Shown here piece by piece: positions 8,818 to 17,254 of a stretch of 64,000 bases of DNA. A program made the position numbers and the translations under genes. Source of the stretch: Pectobacterium brasiliense (GTDB taxonomy: Bacteria; Pseudomonadota; Gammaproteobacteria; Enterobacterales; Enterobacteriaceae); contig NZ_JACGFN010000001.1 of assembly GCF_016950255.1 (NCBI RefSeq), forward strand, positions 2,108,001-2,172,000, read 5' to 3'. Below the pieces are notes generated by a model, which saw only the letters and a program-made list of their open reading frames with translations, ran no database searches and had not been told where the DNA came from. Position 1 is the stretch's first letter. Every line of letters begins with the position of its first letter.

Positions 8818-9846
8818 TTATTTGGTGTCCAACGCTGTTTTCAGGCTGTCGCGAGCGGATTCCAAGCCAAGTTTATCAGGTACATTTGCACAGGCAGTTA
8901 TAAAGGGAGTGAGATCGATTTCTTCCACTTTTACGCCACTTTTGGACATTTTTTCTAAAACGGCAGCACTTTGCTCTATAATTTTTTGGGATGCGAATGC
9001 ACCAGCATTATAAGATTCTTCATGAAGAATCTTCTGATATTCGGCAGGAAGTTGGTCAAACCATTTACTCCCAACAATAATCGACGTCATTAAGTGGTAG
9101 TGGTTGGTTTTAGTAATATATTTAGCTACCTCATTAAGCTTGGAACCGTATAACGCCGTTGGGTGCGCCTCGGCAGCATCCACTACGCCCGTCTGAATGG
9201 CGGAATACACTTCGGACCAAGCCATTGGCGTTGGTGATGCCCCCATGCAGTTGATTGTTTCAATAACGATAGGCGCATCAGGTACCCTTACTCTGACACC
9301 TTTTAAATCAGCTGGCTGGGTGAAAGGTTTTTTCGTAATCATCATACGAGAACCTTGATACCAGTTGAACGAGAGGCTGACCAAGCCCGATTTTCCCTGT
9401 AACTGAGATTCCCATTCTTTAAATATGGGGGTTGTGACAAATTTCGAAGCTTGCTCATAATTTGACAATAAGAAGGGGGCATTCAGTATTGCCAACTCTG
9501 GCACAAATTGCGCCAGTCTACCGCCGTCAGTGAGAACGCCAACATTACTTCCAACTTGAGCCTGCTGAATTAATTCCCCATCGGCTCCCAACTGACCGCT
9601 AGGAAATAATCTCACACGTACTTTTTTATCAGTGCGTTTTTCAACGTTTTTCTTAAATTCCTTAAATCCAGCATAAACAGGATCATCCGGAGCTAACGCA
9701 GTGCTCAGGTTGAAATCATATGTTTTGGCGGCAACGGAAGATAAGGTAACCAGGGAAAGCAGTGAACCCAGTATTATTTTTTTACATAACCCCGGTGTTA
9801 GAGCATAAAAATACTTCCTTTCGAAAGTTAAGGTATATTTTGACAT
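8818..9846 (-). CDS. TRAP transporter substrate-binding protein (DctP/YiaO type)
   Basis: A 342-residue protein with an N-terminal export signal (hydrophobic part ILGSLLSLVTLSSVAA, mature protein from about residue 40) and DctP family features: RLFPSGQLG, IQQAQVGSNVG, the substrate-Arg region LKGVRVRVPDAP and AWSEVYSAIQTGVVDAAE. It captures an organic acid in the periplasm and hands it to the DctQM permease. The conserved Arg in VRVRVP should bind the carboxylate. The signal is longer than usual because the first Met is far upstream; a later start is possible. Substrate is unknown; the linked YiaK-type dehydrogenase suggests a keto-sugar acid. Confidence 0.88.
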   Translation of the reverse strand: MSKYTLTFERKYFYALTPGLCKKIILGSLLSLVTLSSVAAKTYDFNLSTALAPDDPVYAGFKEFKKNVEKRTDKKVRVRLFPSGQLGADGELIQQAQVGSNVGVLTDGGRLAQFVPELAILNAPFLLSNYEQASKFVTTPIFKEWESQLQGKSGLVSLSFNWYQGSRMMITKKPFTQPADLKGVRVRVPDAPIVIETINCMGASPTPMAWSEVYSAIQTGVVDAAEAHPTALYGSKLNEVAKYITKTNHYHLMTSIIVGSKWFDQLPAEYQKILHEESYNAGAFASQKIIEQSAAVLEKMSKSGVKVEEIDLTPFITACANVPDKLGLESARDSLKTALDTK

Positions 9847-10080
9847 ATCTTTCTATTCTCCAAAGGAAAAATCATGAATGTAAAAATACTAGATGCGCTA
9901 ATTCAATATATCGAAAATTAAATCCCCCACTTCTCAGTTATCAGAAAAATAAACCATTTACATCATTACTAACGGTTTATTTACCTTACCCATTAGTCAA
10001 ACATTATTTAATCATTGTCTCAGATCATTCAGCGCCGCTTCTATCGCATTGCAGAATATTACCAATGATCATCTTTTCAC

Positions 10081-11103
10081 TTATTGTGCCAGTTCCACGA
10101 CTTCAGCCCATACGCCATCATCAACAGGGATGCCTTTGACAAGATTCTCTTGCCGATTTTTAGCTGAGTGTTCTCCGGGATAATAAACCTCTGTTTGGCC
10201 TTCTGCCTGCGTGGATGTCTTGACATAATCCGCCACGCTGTCAGCCATACGCTCGCTAAATTCACTGCCGCCAAGCTGGGCTGGATCGAAAACAATAAAA
10301 ATCTGGCTGGCTCCAGTGCAACTGCCTTTACCAATTTTATCAATCTCATTTGTCGGATGGCCTGCGGACAGTAACGCTGCCATCGCATCTAACAAAACGG
10401 CCAGCCCCGATCCTTTCCAGTATCCGGTTGGAAGGATGCGCATAGATTGTTCAATTGGCCCCGGCTCATCGGTTAAATTTCCCTGCTGATCAAAACCGCC
10501 AGGAAAAGGCAGACGTTCGTTTTTAAGCCGCGTAACCTGTAATTTGCCGTATGAGTACTGCGACATCGCCATATCTAATACGATCGGCCCTTTTTCTCTC
10601 GGCACAGCCATCACAAAAGGGTTGTTACCTAATCGGGTATTTTTAGCCCCCCACGCAGGCATACACGATTCCGTATTCGTCCAACACATTGCGGCAAGAC
10701 CTTGTTCCGCGGCTTTCCAGCCGTACGCGCCTCCACGCATCCAGTGGGTGGTATTGCGTAAAGCAACAATCCCTATGCCATTTTCACGCGCTATCTCCGC
10801 TGCTTTTTCAACCGCAAACAAGGCGTTGGTGACACCAATCCCCTGATTACCGTCATAGATCTGAATCACACCTAATGATTTGACCTGAGTGGGCTCAGCC
10901 TGAATATCGATCCAACCTTTTTTGACATAGTCAATAAACCGGGATACGCGGTTTAAGCCGTGCGAATAAACTCCATCACAACTGGATTCTGTGTGAATCT
11001 GTGCGCAAACCTCCGCTTTTTTCTCGCTTAATCCCGCGTTCAAAAATGCCTTCTTTACAGTCTCTTTCATGACATCAAAACTAATTCTTTGCATATTTTT
11101 CAT
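10081..11103 (-). CDS. LDH2/YiaK-type NAD(P)H-dependent 2-keto acid dehydrogenase
   Basis: A 340-residue member of the malate/L-lactate dehydrogenase (LDH2) family, very like E. coli YiaK (DlgD, 2,3-diketo-L-gulonate reductase). Shared landmarks are CDGVYSHGLNR with the catalytic His, GIGIVALRNTTHWMRGG, CWTNTESCMPAWGAK and ILPTGYWKGSGLA. It should reduce a 2-keto sugar acid, or run the reverse. It is the first gene of the TRAP operon, 234 bp before the binding-protein gene, with the shared CRP/RspR-type promoter upstream. I infer that it acts on the acid imported by that transporter; exact substrate is open. M4 (11094) is an alternative start. Confidence 0.85.
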   Translation of the reverse strand: MKNMQRISFDVMKETVKKAFLNAGLSEKKAEVCAQIHTESSCDGVYSHGLNRVSRFIDYVKKGWIDIQAEPTQVKSLGVIQIYDGNQGIGVTNALFAVEKAAEIARENGIGIVALRNTTHWMRGGAYGWKAAEQGLAAMCWTNTESCMPAWGAKNTRLGNNPFVMAVPREKGPIVLDMAMSQYSYGKLQVTRLKNERLPFPGGFDQQGNLTDEPGPIEQSMRILPTGYWKGSGLAVLLDAMAALLSAGHPTNEIDKIGKGSCTGASQIFIVFDPAQLGGSEFSERMADSVADYVKTSTQAEGQTEVYYPGEHSAKNRQENLVKGIPVDDGVWAEVVELAQ

Positions 11104-11220
11104 CTCATTTCTAAGACCAACATTCCACGATGGACATCATCATGACTGAATATCTACCAGCACTTCGCAGCAACTGTTTGGCACCTGTTCAACTTAGCTC
11201 ATCTATCCGCTCATTACCTA

Positions 11221-11300
11221 CTACCATACAAGTACACCAATAGTGATAACTTGAATCACCTCACATTTATTAACATTTGCAACATTTATCGAAAAACCAT
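11221..11300 (-). promoter_or_regulatory. Promoter/operator repeat, copy A (drives the dehydrogenase-TRAP operon)
   Basis: An 80-bp segment that matches copy B (17006-17085) at about 70 of 80 positions by eye, without gaps. On the minus strand it holds a CRP-like site TGTGA-N6-TCAAG (11250-11265) and a -10 candidate TATGGT (11223-11228). The -12 base is 29.5 bp from the CRP centre, which places CRP at -41.5 (class II). The sequence TACTTGTATGGTA overlapping the -10 is a candidate RspR operator. Confidence 0.65.
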
Positions 11301-11351
11301 AAATAGCAGAAGGAGGAACAGGGATGCATCAAGAGGGAAAAGAGGATGTGG

Positions 11352-11430
11352 CAGACGAACCATATGAACATTAACGCTGTGCTTCAGAGCGCTAATGGTG
11401 AAAGTCATTTTTAGTTGATCTTCAACGTAA
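11352..11430 (-). pseudogene. Remnant of a LysR-regulator 3' end
   Basis: Read on the minus strand this stretch gives VEDQLKMTFTISALKHS followed by NVHMVRL, which lines up with EEQLKRTFAISYLKRS and NIPMVRL at the C-terminus of the intact LysR regulator at 17255-18157. The DNA of the two segments (11352-11430 and about 17302-17380) is alike at roughly 70-75% of positions by eye. Upstream of this the match fades and the frame breaks, so only a short tail survives. Both the remnant and the intact gene lie just behind a copy of the same promoter repeat, which points to an old block duplication. Confidence 0.6.
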
Positions 11431-11556
11431 TATGGCAGGTGTCATGGTTACCGCAATCCTGTCGCGGTAAGATAGAGATATTGTAGGACAAGGGGTCATC
11501 CGTGTTTCCCTTGCCCTGTATGGTCACAAAAATAGCCAACGCGATCGGTTTTGAAA

Positions 11557-13023
11557 TTACCAGTCCGTTACCTGCAACGTCCCTTTCACGCCTTTTTCTA
11601 GCAACGTCAGATAATGCTGCGTCACCGCATCAACAAAGACAGGATTCTTCGGTAAGTCCTCACCAAAGATCGCCGTCAGCGTCAGCAGCGCAGTAACTCG
11701 GCTTTCACCTTCCGGGCTGCGTTGCACCGTTTCAGCGATTAGATCTTTCAGCGGATCGCTAATTTCAATCGGTTTTCCTTGCTCATCCACGCCGCCCACA
11801 TAGCGCATCCATCCCGCCACACCGAGCGCCAGCGCATCAAAACGGCTGCCGCGTGCCAGATGCCAGCGGATCGAGTCCAGCATCCGCTGTGGCAGTTTTT
11901 GCGAGCCGTCCATCGCAATCTGCCAGGTACGGTGTTTTAGCGCACGGTTGCGATAGCGATCCAGCAGCGCATCCGCATAGGCAGCAAGATCGACACCCTG
12001 TGTACGCAGCGTCGGAGCCTGTTCACGCAGCATCAGATGATGTGCCGCCGCGACCAGTTCACTGTCCTGCATGCACTCGCTGATATGCTGATAGCCAGCA
12101 AGGTAGCCCAGATACGCCAGAAACGAGTGGCTGCCGTTCAGCATACGCAGCTTCATTTCCTCAAACGGCAGAACATCCTGTACCAGCTCCGCACCGGCTT
12201 TTTCCCACGCGGGACGGCCGTTGACGAAGTTATCTTCAACCACCCACTGGAAGAACGGTTCACAGGCGATCCCCGCGGGATCGACTACGCCCAGTTGTCC
12301 CTGAATTGTCTCCAACGTTTCTTCGGTAATAGCCGGAACAATCCTGTCTACCATCGTGGACGGAAAGGTGACGTGCTGTTCAATCCAGCGCGCCAGTTCG
12401 ATATCCTGCAACTCAGCCAGTTGCACGATCACGTTGCGCGTGACGTGCCCGTTTTCCGGCATATTGTCGCAGGACATCACGCTGAATGCCGGTAGCTGGC
12501 GTTCCCGTCTGCGTTTGATCGCAGCCAGAATCACACCGGGCAGGGAGCGTGGTTCTGCGGGTAACCCCAGATCGTGGCAAATCAGCGGATGTTCACTATT
12601 TAACTGCCCCGTCGCCGGATGGTGGCAATAGCCTTTCTCCGTGACGGTAATCGACACAATGGCGATATCCGGCGCGCTCAGCGCTTCCAGCACCGCCTCG
12701 ATGCCTTCGACTTCCGCGTGCAGCGCGCTAGTCGCTACGCCGATGACCCGGCTATTCCAGCCGCTGTCCGCCATTTCGGAAACCGACCACAGCAAATCCT
12801 GCTGGCGAATGGCTTCAATCTGCTGCTCGCCGCCAATCAGGTTAATTTCGCAATAGCCCCAGTCGCTACCGTGCTCCGCCGCCAGCTTATCGGCACAGAC
12901 CGCCTGATGCGCCCGGTGGAATGCGCCAAAGCCAATATGCGCAATACGTGTTTTTAGCTGGCTACGGTTGTAACGCGGCACCACAACCTGCGGTTTAAGC
13001 GTAGAAAATTCACTGATACTCAT
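11557..13023 (-). CDS. ydfI: Mannitol-dehydrogenase family oxidoreductase YdfI (D-mannonate / fructuronate)
   Basis: From the ATG at 13023 (preceded by AGGGATAACG) the product is 488 residues. It has the polyol/mannitol dehydrogenase layout: N-terminal Rossmann fold (RIAHIGFGAFHRAHQA) and the signature MLNGSHSFLAYLG with the catalytic Lys region just before it (EEMKLRMLNGSHS). It matches E. coli YdfI, the neighbour of ydfJ-rspB-rspA. The expected reaction is NADH-dependent reduction of D-fructuronate to D-mannonate, or a close analogue, feeding RspA. It is the last gene of the rspA-rspB-ydfJ-ydfI run. A longer frame starts at 13110 but overlaps a palindromic repeat and lacks a good ribosome site. 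Confidence 0.88.
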   Translation of the reverse strand: MSISEFSTLKPQVVVPRYNRSQLKTRIAHIGFGAFHRAHQAVCADKLAAEHGSDWGYCEINLIGGEQQIEAIRQQDLLWSVSEMADSGWNSRVIGVATSALHAEVEGIEAVLEALSAPDIAIVSITVTEKGYCHHPATGQLNSEHPLICHDLGLPAEPRSLPGVILAAIKRRRERQLPAFSVMSCDNMPENGHVTRNVIVQLAELQDIELARWIEQHVTFPSTMVDRIVPAITEETLETIQGQLGVVDPAGIACEPFFQWVVEDNFVNGRPAWEKAGAELVQDVLPFEEMKLRMLNGSHSFLAYLGYLAGYQHISECMQDSELVAAAHHLMLREQAPTLRTQGVDLAAYADALLDRYRNRALKHRTWQIAMDGSQKLPQRMLDSIRWHLARGSRFDALALGVAGWMRYVGGVDEQGKPIEISDPLKDLIAETVQRSPEGESRVTALLTLTAIFGEDLPKNPVFVDAVTQHYLTLLEKGVKGTLQVTDW

Positions 13024-13062
13024 CGTTATCCCTGATAGGTGATTCAAAAAATACGTCTGTGT

Positions 13063-13107
13063 CCTAAATAATTCGAGTTGCAGACAGGTCAACTCATCTG
13101 CAACTCG
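13063..13107. repeat. Intergenic palindromic repeat piece
   Basis: CCTAAATAATTCGAGTTGCAG followed by an 11-bp perfect inverted repeat: CGAGTTGCAGA (13074-13084) and TCTGCAACTCG (13097-13107). The AAATAATTCGAGTTGCAG end is characteristic of the same enterobacterial repeat family as 6758 and 49196. It separates ydfJ from ydfI. Confidence 0.55.
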
Positions 13108-13126
13108 CACAATGACAATCTGAACG

Positions 13127-14497
13127 TTACGCCGCGTCGTCTAATGCATCCAAGTCACGGTCTTTCACTTCCGGCATACAGATAGCCGCGAATAAACCAA
13201 TCACTGAGTAGGCAATCATCATCACGACAATCGGCCACCAGGAACCGGTCATGTTGCAGAAAATACCCGCTAACACCGGACCAAAACCAACGGCAACCAG
13301 ACCACCCGTTTCTTTGGCAATCGCCATTTGCGTAAAGCGGCTACGTCCACCGAATATTTCCGCCATCGTGATGTTTTCCAGCGCAAATAATCCCAGTACC
13401 GCGAAGTTATGAATAATGATAATGCTGACGACAATTACGTTAACGCTATTCTCTTTATCAACGATAAGAGAGAGCATCGGGTAGGCTAACAATATCGCCG
13501 AGATATTCAGAATAATATACGGTACGCGGCGACCAATTTTATCCGACAGCCATCCTAATAATGGAATGGTGATAAAACCAATAATGGAGCTGATCATCAA
13601 TGCATCGGTCGGAATAGATTTATTGAACAACAGCGTTTGGACTAAATATCCCGCGAGGAAAGTCTGAATTAATCCTGAATTTCCCGCCTGTCCGAAACGT
13701 AATCCTGTTGCCAGCCAAAACGCCTTGCTTTTGAACATGGACAGTACTGATTTTTGCTCGCTTTGCTCAACCACCAGAGCAGGTGACGGCTCTTCAGCAT
13801 CAGAGACATCATTACTCACTTTTTCAAAAACCGGGCTTTCTTTCAGGTTCATACGCAGCCAGATCGCGAAAATCATCACAACTACGCTGGCCAGGAACGG
13901 TACACGCCAGCCCCATGCCAGTAACTCTTCTCTCGAGAGGGCAAAAAACATGACGGCCCAGATAGCCGTGGCGCTGAGCGTGCCACAGTTGGTACCCATT
14001 GCAACCAGTGAGGAAATAATCCCGCGCTTTCCTTTCGGTGCGTATTCAGCCAGCATGGTACCGGCACCGGAAATCTCGGCCCCCGCCCCTAACCCCTGCA
14101 CGATACGCAAGGTCACCAGCAAGATGGGCGCGAAAATACCAATCTGTGCGTAGGTTGGTAGCACGCCAATTAACGTGGTACAGATCCCCATCATGGTAAT
14201 GGTGATAAAGAGCACTTTCTTTCTACCGATGGAGTCCCCCATCCGGCCGAAAATAAAGGCACCGACGATACGTGCGACATAACCTGCGCCGTAGGTTCCC
14301 ATTGCCAGAATCAGCGCCATTGCCGCTGATTGTTCAGGGAAGAATATTTCATGGAAGACCAGTGCAGCCCCGAGCGAATACAGTTGGAAATCCATGAATT
14401 CTAATGCAGTGCCCAGCCAGCCGGACACCGCCGCCTTGACTAAATCCGAGGTACTTCTTACAGGCTTATCTTGTCCAGATGCTATTTGCGTATTCAT
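13127..14497 (-). CDS. ydfJ: MFS sugar-acid transporter YdfJ
   Basis: From the ATG at 14497 the product is 456 residues with 12 membrane segments and the MHS-type (metabolite:H+ symporter) motifs: FMDFQLYSLG in helix 1 and GRMGDSIGRKKVL between helices 2 and 3, and GWLSDKIGRR after helix 8. Family members co-transport organic acids with protons. Its place between rspB and ydfI is the same as in E. coli. Likely cargo is the hexonate handled by RspAB/YdfI, for example L-gulonate or D-mannonate (inference). A 15-nt-loop inverted repeat CACTCCAG/CTGGAGTG (14571-14601) lies in the gap before it. Confidence 0.85.
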   Translation of the reverse strand: MNTQIASGQDKPVRSTSDLVKAAVSGWLGTALEFMDFQLYSLGAALVFHEIFFPEQSAAMALILAMGTYGAGYVARIVGAFIFGRMGDSIGRKKVLFITITMMGICTTLIGVLPTYAQIGIFAPILLVTLRIVQGLGAGAEISGAGTMLAEYAPKGKRGIISSLVAMGTNCGTLSATAIWAVMFFALSREELLAWGWRVPFLASVVVMIFAIWLRMNLKESPVFEKVSNDVSDAEEPSPALVVEQSEQKSVLSMFKSKAFWLATGLRFGQAGNSGLIQTFLAGYLVQTLLFNKSIPTDALMISSIIGFITIPLLGWLSDKIGRRVPYIILNISAILLAYPMLSLIVDKENSVNVIVVSIIIIHNFAVLGLFALENITMAEIFGGRSRFTQMAIAKETGGLVAVGFGPVLAGIFCNMTGSWWPIVVMMIAYSVIGLFAAICMPEVKDRDLDALDDAA

Positions 14498-14570
14498 ATA
14501 TACTCTCGACGATTTGTAATTATGGTAGAGCACAGTAAGTAAAATTACCGTTCATCATGGTGTCGCAATC

Positions 14571-14601
14571 CACTCCAGCCCGTTATTAATGGTCTGGAGT
14601 G
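14571..14601. repeat. Hairpin in the rspB-ydfJ gap
   Basis: CACTCCAG (14571-14578) and CTGGAGTG (14594-14601) form an 8-bp perfect stem with a 15-nt loop, inside a 199-bp gap within an otherwise tight operon. There is no T run, so attenuation or mRNA processing is more likely than full termination. Confidence 0.4.
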
Positions 14602-14696
14602 ATTAAGAGAGAAATAATTACTTAAAAGGAATCATTATATTATTCTGTAGTCGATATAGTTTTTCCTTTTATATATCCCCTGTTGCCAATAACGTG

Positions 14697-15719
14697 TCAT
14701 GCATCATTAAATGTCAGCAGGACTTTGCAGCAGCGTTTTTGATCTTTTTCAAAAACTTCAATTGCCTGTACAACCTCCTGATAATCAAACCGGTGGGTAA
14801 TCAGTTTTGCGGGATCGATACGTTTCGCTTTCAGCCACTCAATCACGATTGGGAATTTATTGGCATTCAAGCGCGATGAGAAAATGGAAATCTCTTTGCT
14901 GGTTATTCCCTGCTGGCTGATCTGACAAGGCTCGCTGGAAAAGCCCATGATGGCGATACGCGCAGCAGGAGAAGCAATCGTAATCGCTTCCTGCAAAATA
15001 GATGGATGGCAGGCAGCGTCAACAATCAGCGTAGGCTTGATATTCAGCGTTTCCAGCTCGTCTTTTAATGACAGCGATGCGTTATTAATGACCCTGTCCG
15101 CGCCGCTGCGTAATGCCATATCCAGACGTTCAGAAATGCGATCGACGACGATGACTTCCTTCACGTTGAACACGCCTTTCAGTACCTGAACCGAGGTCAA
15201 GCCCATCGGTCCCGCACCATAAATCAGGGCGACATCCTGCTCCGTCGGTTTCACCTGTGCGGTCACGTTGGCGGAAATCGTGAAGGGCTCGACCATCACG
15301 GCGAACTCATCAGGGATCTCATCCGGGATGATGTGCGCGTTCTTCGCCGGTACGGCAGCGTACTCGCTGAACCCGCCATCGCGATGCACGCCCAACACCA
15401 CCAGCGAAGTACAGACGTTCGGCTTGCCGATTGAGCAAGGGTAGCAGTGGCCGCAGCTCACTACCGGGTCGACCGAGACGCGCTCGCCCAGACGGGATGC
15501 CTCCACGCCCTCGCCCACCGCCTCAATCACGCCGAAGAATTCATGCCCAATCACGCGTGGGTATTTGGCAAAAGGGTTATGCCCTCGGTAGATGTGGCTG
15601 TCCGAGCCACAAATACCGGCCAGCTTTACCTTCACCCGAACTTCACCTGCCGCTGGCTGTGGAATAGGACGCTCTTCAATCACCAGCGTATTCGGCTGCT
15701 GTATTACAATGCTTTTCAT
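14697..15719 (-). CDS. rspB: Zinc-dependent alcohol dehydrogenase RspB (L-gulonate/L-idonate 5-dehydrogenase type)
   Basis: A 340-residue medium-chain dehydrogenase. It has the catalytic zinc site (GICGSDSH and GHEFFGVIEAVG), the four-Cys structural zinc loop (CGHCYPCSIGKPNVC) and a Rossmann motif (YGAGPMGLTSVQ). It is very close to E. coli RspB (for example SGKPNVCT-type loop and the SSRLNANKFPIVIEWL stretch). The presumed reaction is oxidation of a hexonate such as L-gulonate or L-idonate at C5 to a ketouronate with NAD+. It lies 29 bp after rspA. Together with YdfI and RspA this would take L-gulonate to 2-keto-3-deoxy-D-gluconate. Confidence 0.92.
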   Translation of the reverse strand: MKSIVIQQPNTLVIEERPIPQPAAGEVRVKVKLAGICGSDSHIYRGHNPFAKYPRVIGHEFFGVIEAVGEGVEASRLGERVSVDPVVSCGHCYPCSIGKPNVCTSLVVLGVHRDGGFSEYAAVPAKNAHIIPDEIPDEFAVMVEPFTISANVTAQVKPTEQDVALIYGAGPMGLTSVQVLKGVFNVKEVIVVDRISERLDMALRSGADRVINNASLSLKDELETLNIKPTLIVDAACHPSILQEAITIASPAARIAIMGFSSEPCQISQQGITSKEISIFSSRLNANKFPIVIEWLKAKRIDPAKLITHRFDYQEVVQAIEVFEKDQKRCCKVLLTFNDA

Positions 15720-15748
15720 ATTTTGGCCTCTGATTACCTATTCCACTC

Positions 15749-16963
15749 TTACCAGTTCCACAACGTGCCGTCTTCCAGACGGGCAACCGGCAGATAAGCG
15801 GGGTCATAGGGGTATTTGGCCGCCAGCTTTTCATCAAACTCAATGCCTAACCCCGGTTTTTCGCCTGGGTGCATGTAGCCGTTATCGAATGTCCAGCTAT
15901 GCGGGAACACTTCCAGCATTTGCTCCGAATAACCCATGTATTCCTGTACGCCGAAGTTTGGCACCCAGAGGTCAAAATGCAGCGCCGCCGCCATGCAGAT
16001 AGGCGACAGATCCGACGGCCCGTGTGAACCGGTACGCACCTGATAGAGCGAGGCAAAGTCGGCGATGCGACGCATACCGGTAATCCCGCCCGCGTGGGTA
16101 ATCGTGGTGCGGATGTAGTCGATCAGCTGTTCTTCGATCAGCTGTTTGCAATCCCAGATGCTGTTAAAGACTTCACCCACCGCAATCGGCGTAACCGTGT
16201 GCTGACGGATTAAACGGAAGCACTCCTGATTTTCCGCAGGCGTTGGGTCTTCCATCCAGAACAGACGATAGTCTTCAATGCTTTTACCAAAGCGCGCCGC
16301 TTCAATCGGCGTCAGGCGGTGGTGCATGTCGTGCAGCATGTGCTCGTTGAAGCCAAACTTATCACGCACCGCTTCAAACAGCTTCGGCGTGAAATCGAGG
16401 TATTTTTCCGTCGACCACAGTTGCTCTTCCGGCAAATTGCCTTTCGTCGCGGGTTCATACGCCAGCCCTTTGCCTTTCGCCATGCCGTAGGTGGTTTTCA
16501 TACCCGGAACGCCGCACTGTACGCGGATCGCCTTGAAGCCCTCATCGCGATGTTTGGCGTAATCGTCCAGCACTTCATCAATCGAGTGACCTGTGGTGTG
16601 GCAATACACCATGACGCCCGTGCGCGATGCACCGCCCAGCAGTTGGTAGAGCGGCATGTTGGCGGCTTTGGCCTTGATGTCCCACAGCGCGGTGTCGACG
16701 GCGGAAATGGCAGACATCGTCACCGGGCCACGACGCCAGTACGCGCCTTTGTAGAAATACTGCCAAATATCTTCGATCTGGTGCGCATCGCGGCCAATCA
16801 GCTGTGGACACACATGATCTTTGAGGTAAGAGGCGACCGGCAGCTCACGCCCGTTGAGCGTCGCATCGCCGAGGCCGGTTAATCCGCTATCTGTCGTAAT
16901 TTTCAGGGTGACAAAGTTCCGTCCCGGACAGGTGACAAACACTTCAGCGCTGACAATCTTCAC
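15749..16963 (-). CDS. rspA: Mannonate dehydratase-family enolase RspA
   Basis: The GTG at 16963 follows AAGGATAAGTAAC and gives 404 residues, the E. coli RspA length; an upstream ATG (16984) would add seven residues. The protein belongs to the ManD subgroup of the enolase superfamily: Mg2+ ligands are expected in [16 protein letters not shown] and VGEVFNS, and the [20 protein letters not shown] and [11 protein letters not shown] stretches are conserved. It removes water from D-mannonate (or D-gluconate) to give 2-keto-3-deoxy-D-gluconate, which joins the pectin breakdown route through KdgK and Eda. First gene of its operon, with promoter repeat copy B upstream. Confidence 0.93.
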   Translation of the reverse strand: MKIVSAEVFVTCPGRNFVTLKITTDSGLTGLGDATLNGRELPVASYLKDHVCPQLIGRDAHQIEDIWQYFYKGAYWRRGPVTMSAISAVDTALWDIKAKAANMPLYQLLGGASRTGVMVYCHTTGHSIDEVLDDYAKHRDEGFKAIRVQCGVPGMKTTYGMAKGKGLAYEPATKGNLPEEQLWSTEKYLDFTPKLFEAVRDKFGFNEHMLHDMHHRLTPIEAARFGKSIEDYRLFWMEDPTPAENQECFRLIRQHTVTPIAVGEVFNSIWDCKQLIEEQLIDYIRTTITHAGGITGMRRIADFASLYQVRTGSHGPSDLSPICMAAALHFDLWVPNFGVQEYMGYSEQMLEVFPHSWTFDNGYMHPGEKPGLGIEFDEKLAAKYPYDPAYLPVARLEDGTLWNW

Positions 16964-17005
16964 GTTACTTATCCTTCTGTGCATGTAGCCATTCGTTTAT
17001 GCTGA

Positions 17006-17085
17006 CTACCATACAAGTATATTAATCGAGATAATTTGAATCACCTCACATTTATTCACATTTGCAACATTTACCTAAAACCCAT
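17006..17085 (-). promoter_or_regulatory. Promoter/operator repeat, copy B (drives rspA-rspB-ydfJ-ydfI)
   Basis: Matches copy A (11221-11300) at about 70 of 80 positions. On the minus strand there is a CRP-like site TGTGA-N6-TCAAA (17035-17050) and a -10 candidate TATGGT (17008-17013), again with the CRP centre at -41.5. The predicted transcript start near 17001 leaves a leader of about 38 nt to the rspA GTG. ATACTTGTATGGTA overlapping the -10 is the candidate RspR operator. The 167 bp between this repeat and the LysR stop show nothing else clear. Confidence 0.68.
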
Positions 17086-17254
17086 GAAGGTCGGGAAGAG
17101 AAACCGAGGTGCACCGAGGGGATAAAACGTAAGGAGATAAAAGGTAGGCGGCGGTTCAGGCGGTCAATGCATCAGGGATTGGACGCACGCGGAGTACGTT
17201 CTCCGTTGCGGTACACGCGCTGGACATCCGCGCCTTTTGAACAAGGAAAATACC

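Larger units (their letters stand above)
11104..11556. other. 453-bp gene-less stretch upstream of the TRAP/dehydrogenase operon
   Basis: Holds the promoter repeat at 11221-11300, a decayed LysR 3' end at 11352-11430 and a small inverted repeat TTACCGC...GCGGTAA (11448-11470). No intact gene is seen. Confidence 0.6.
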
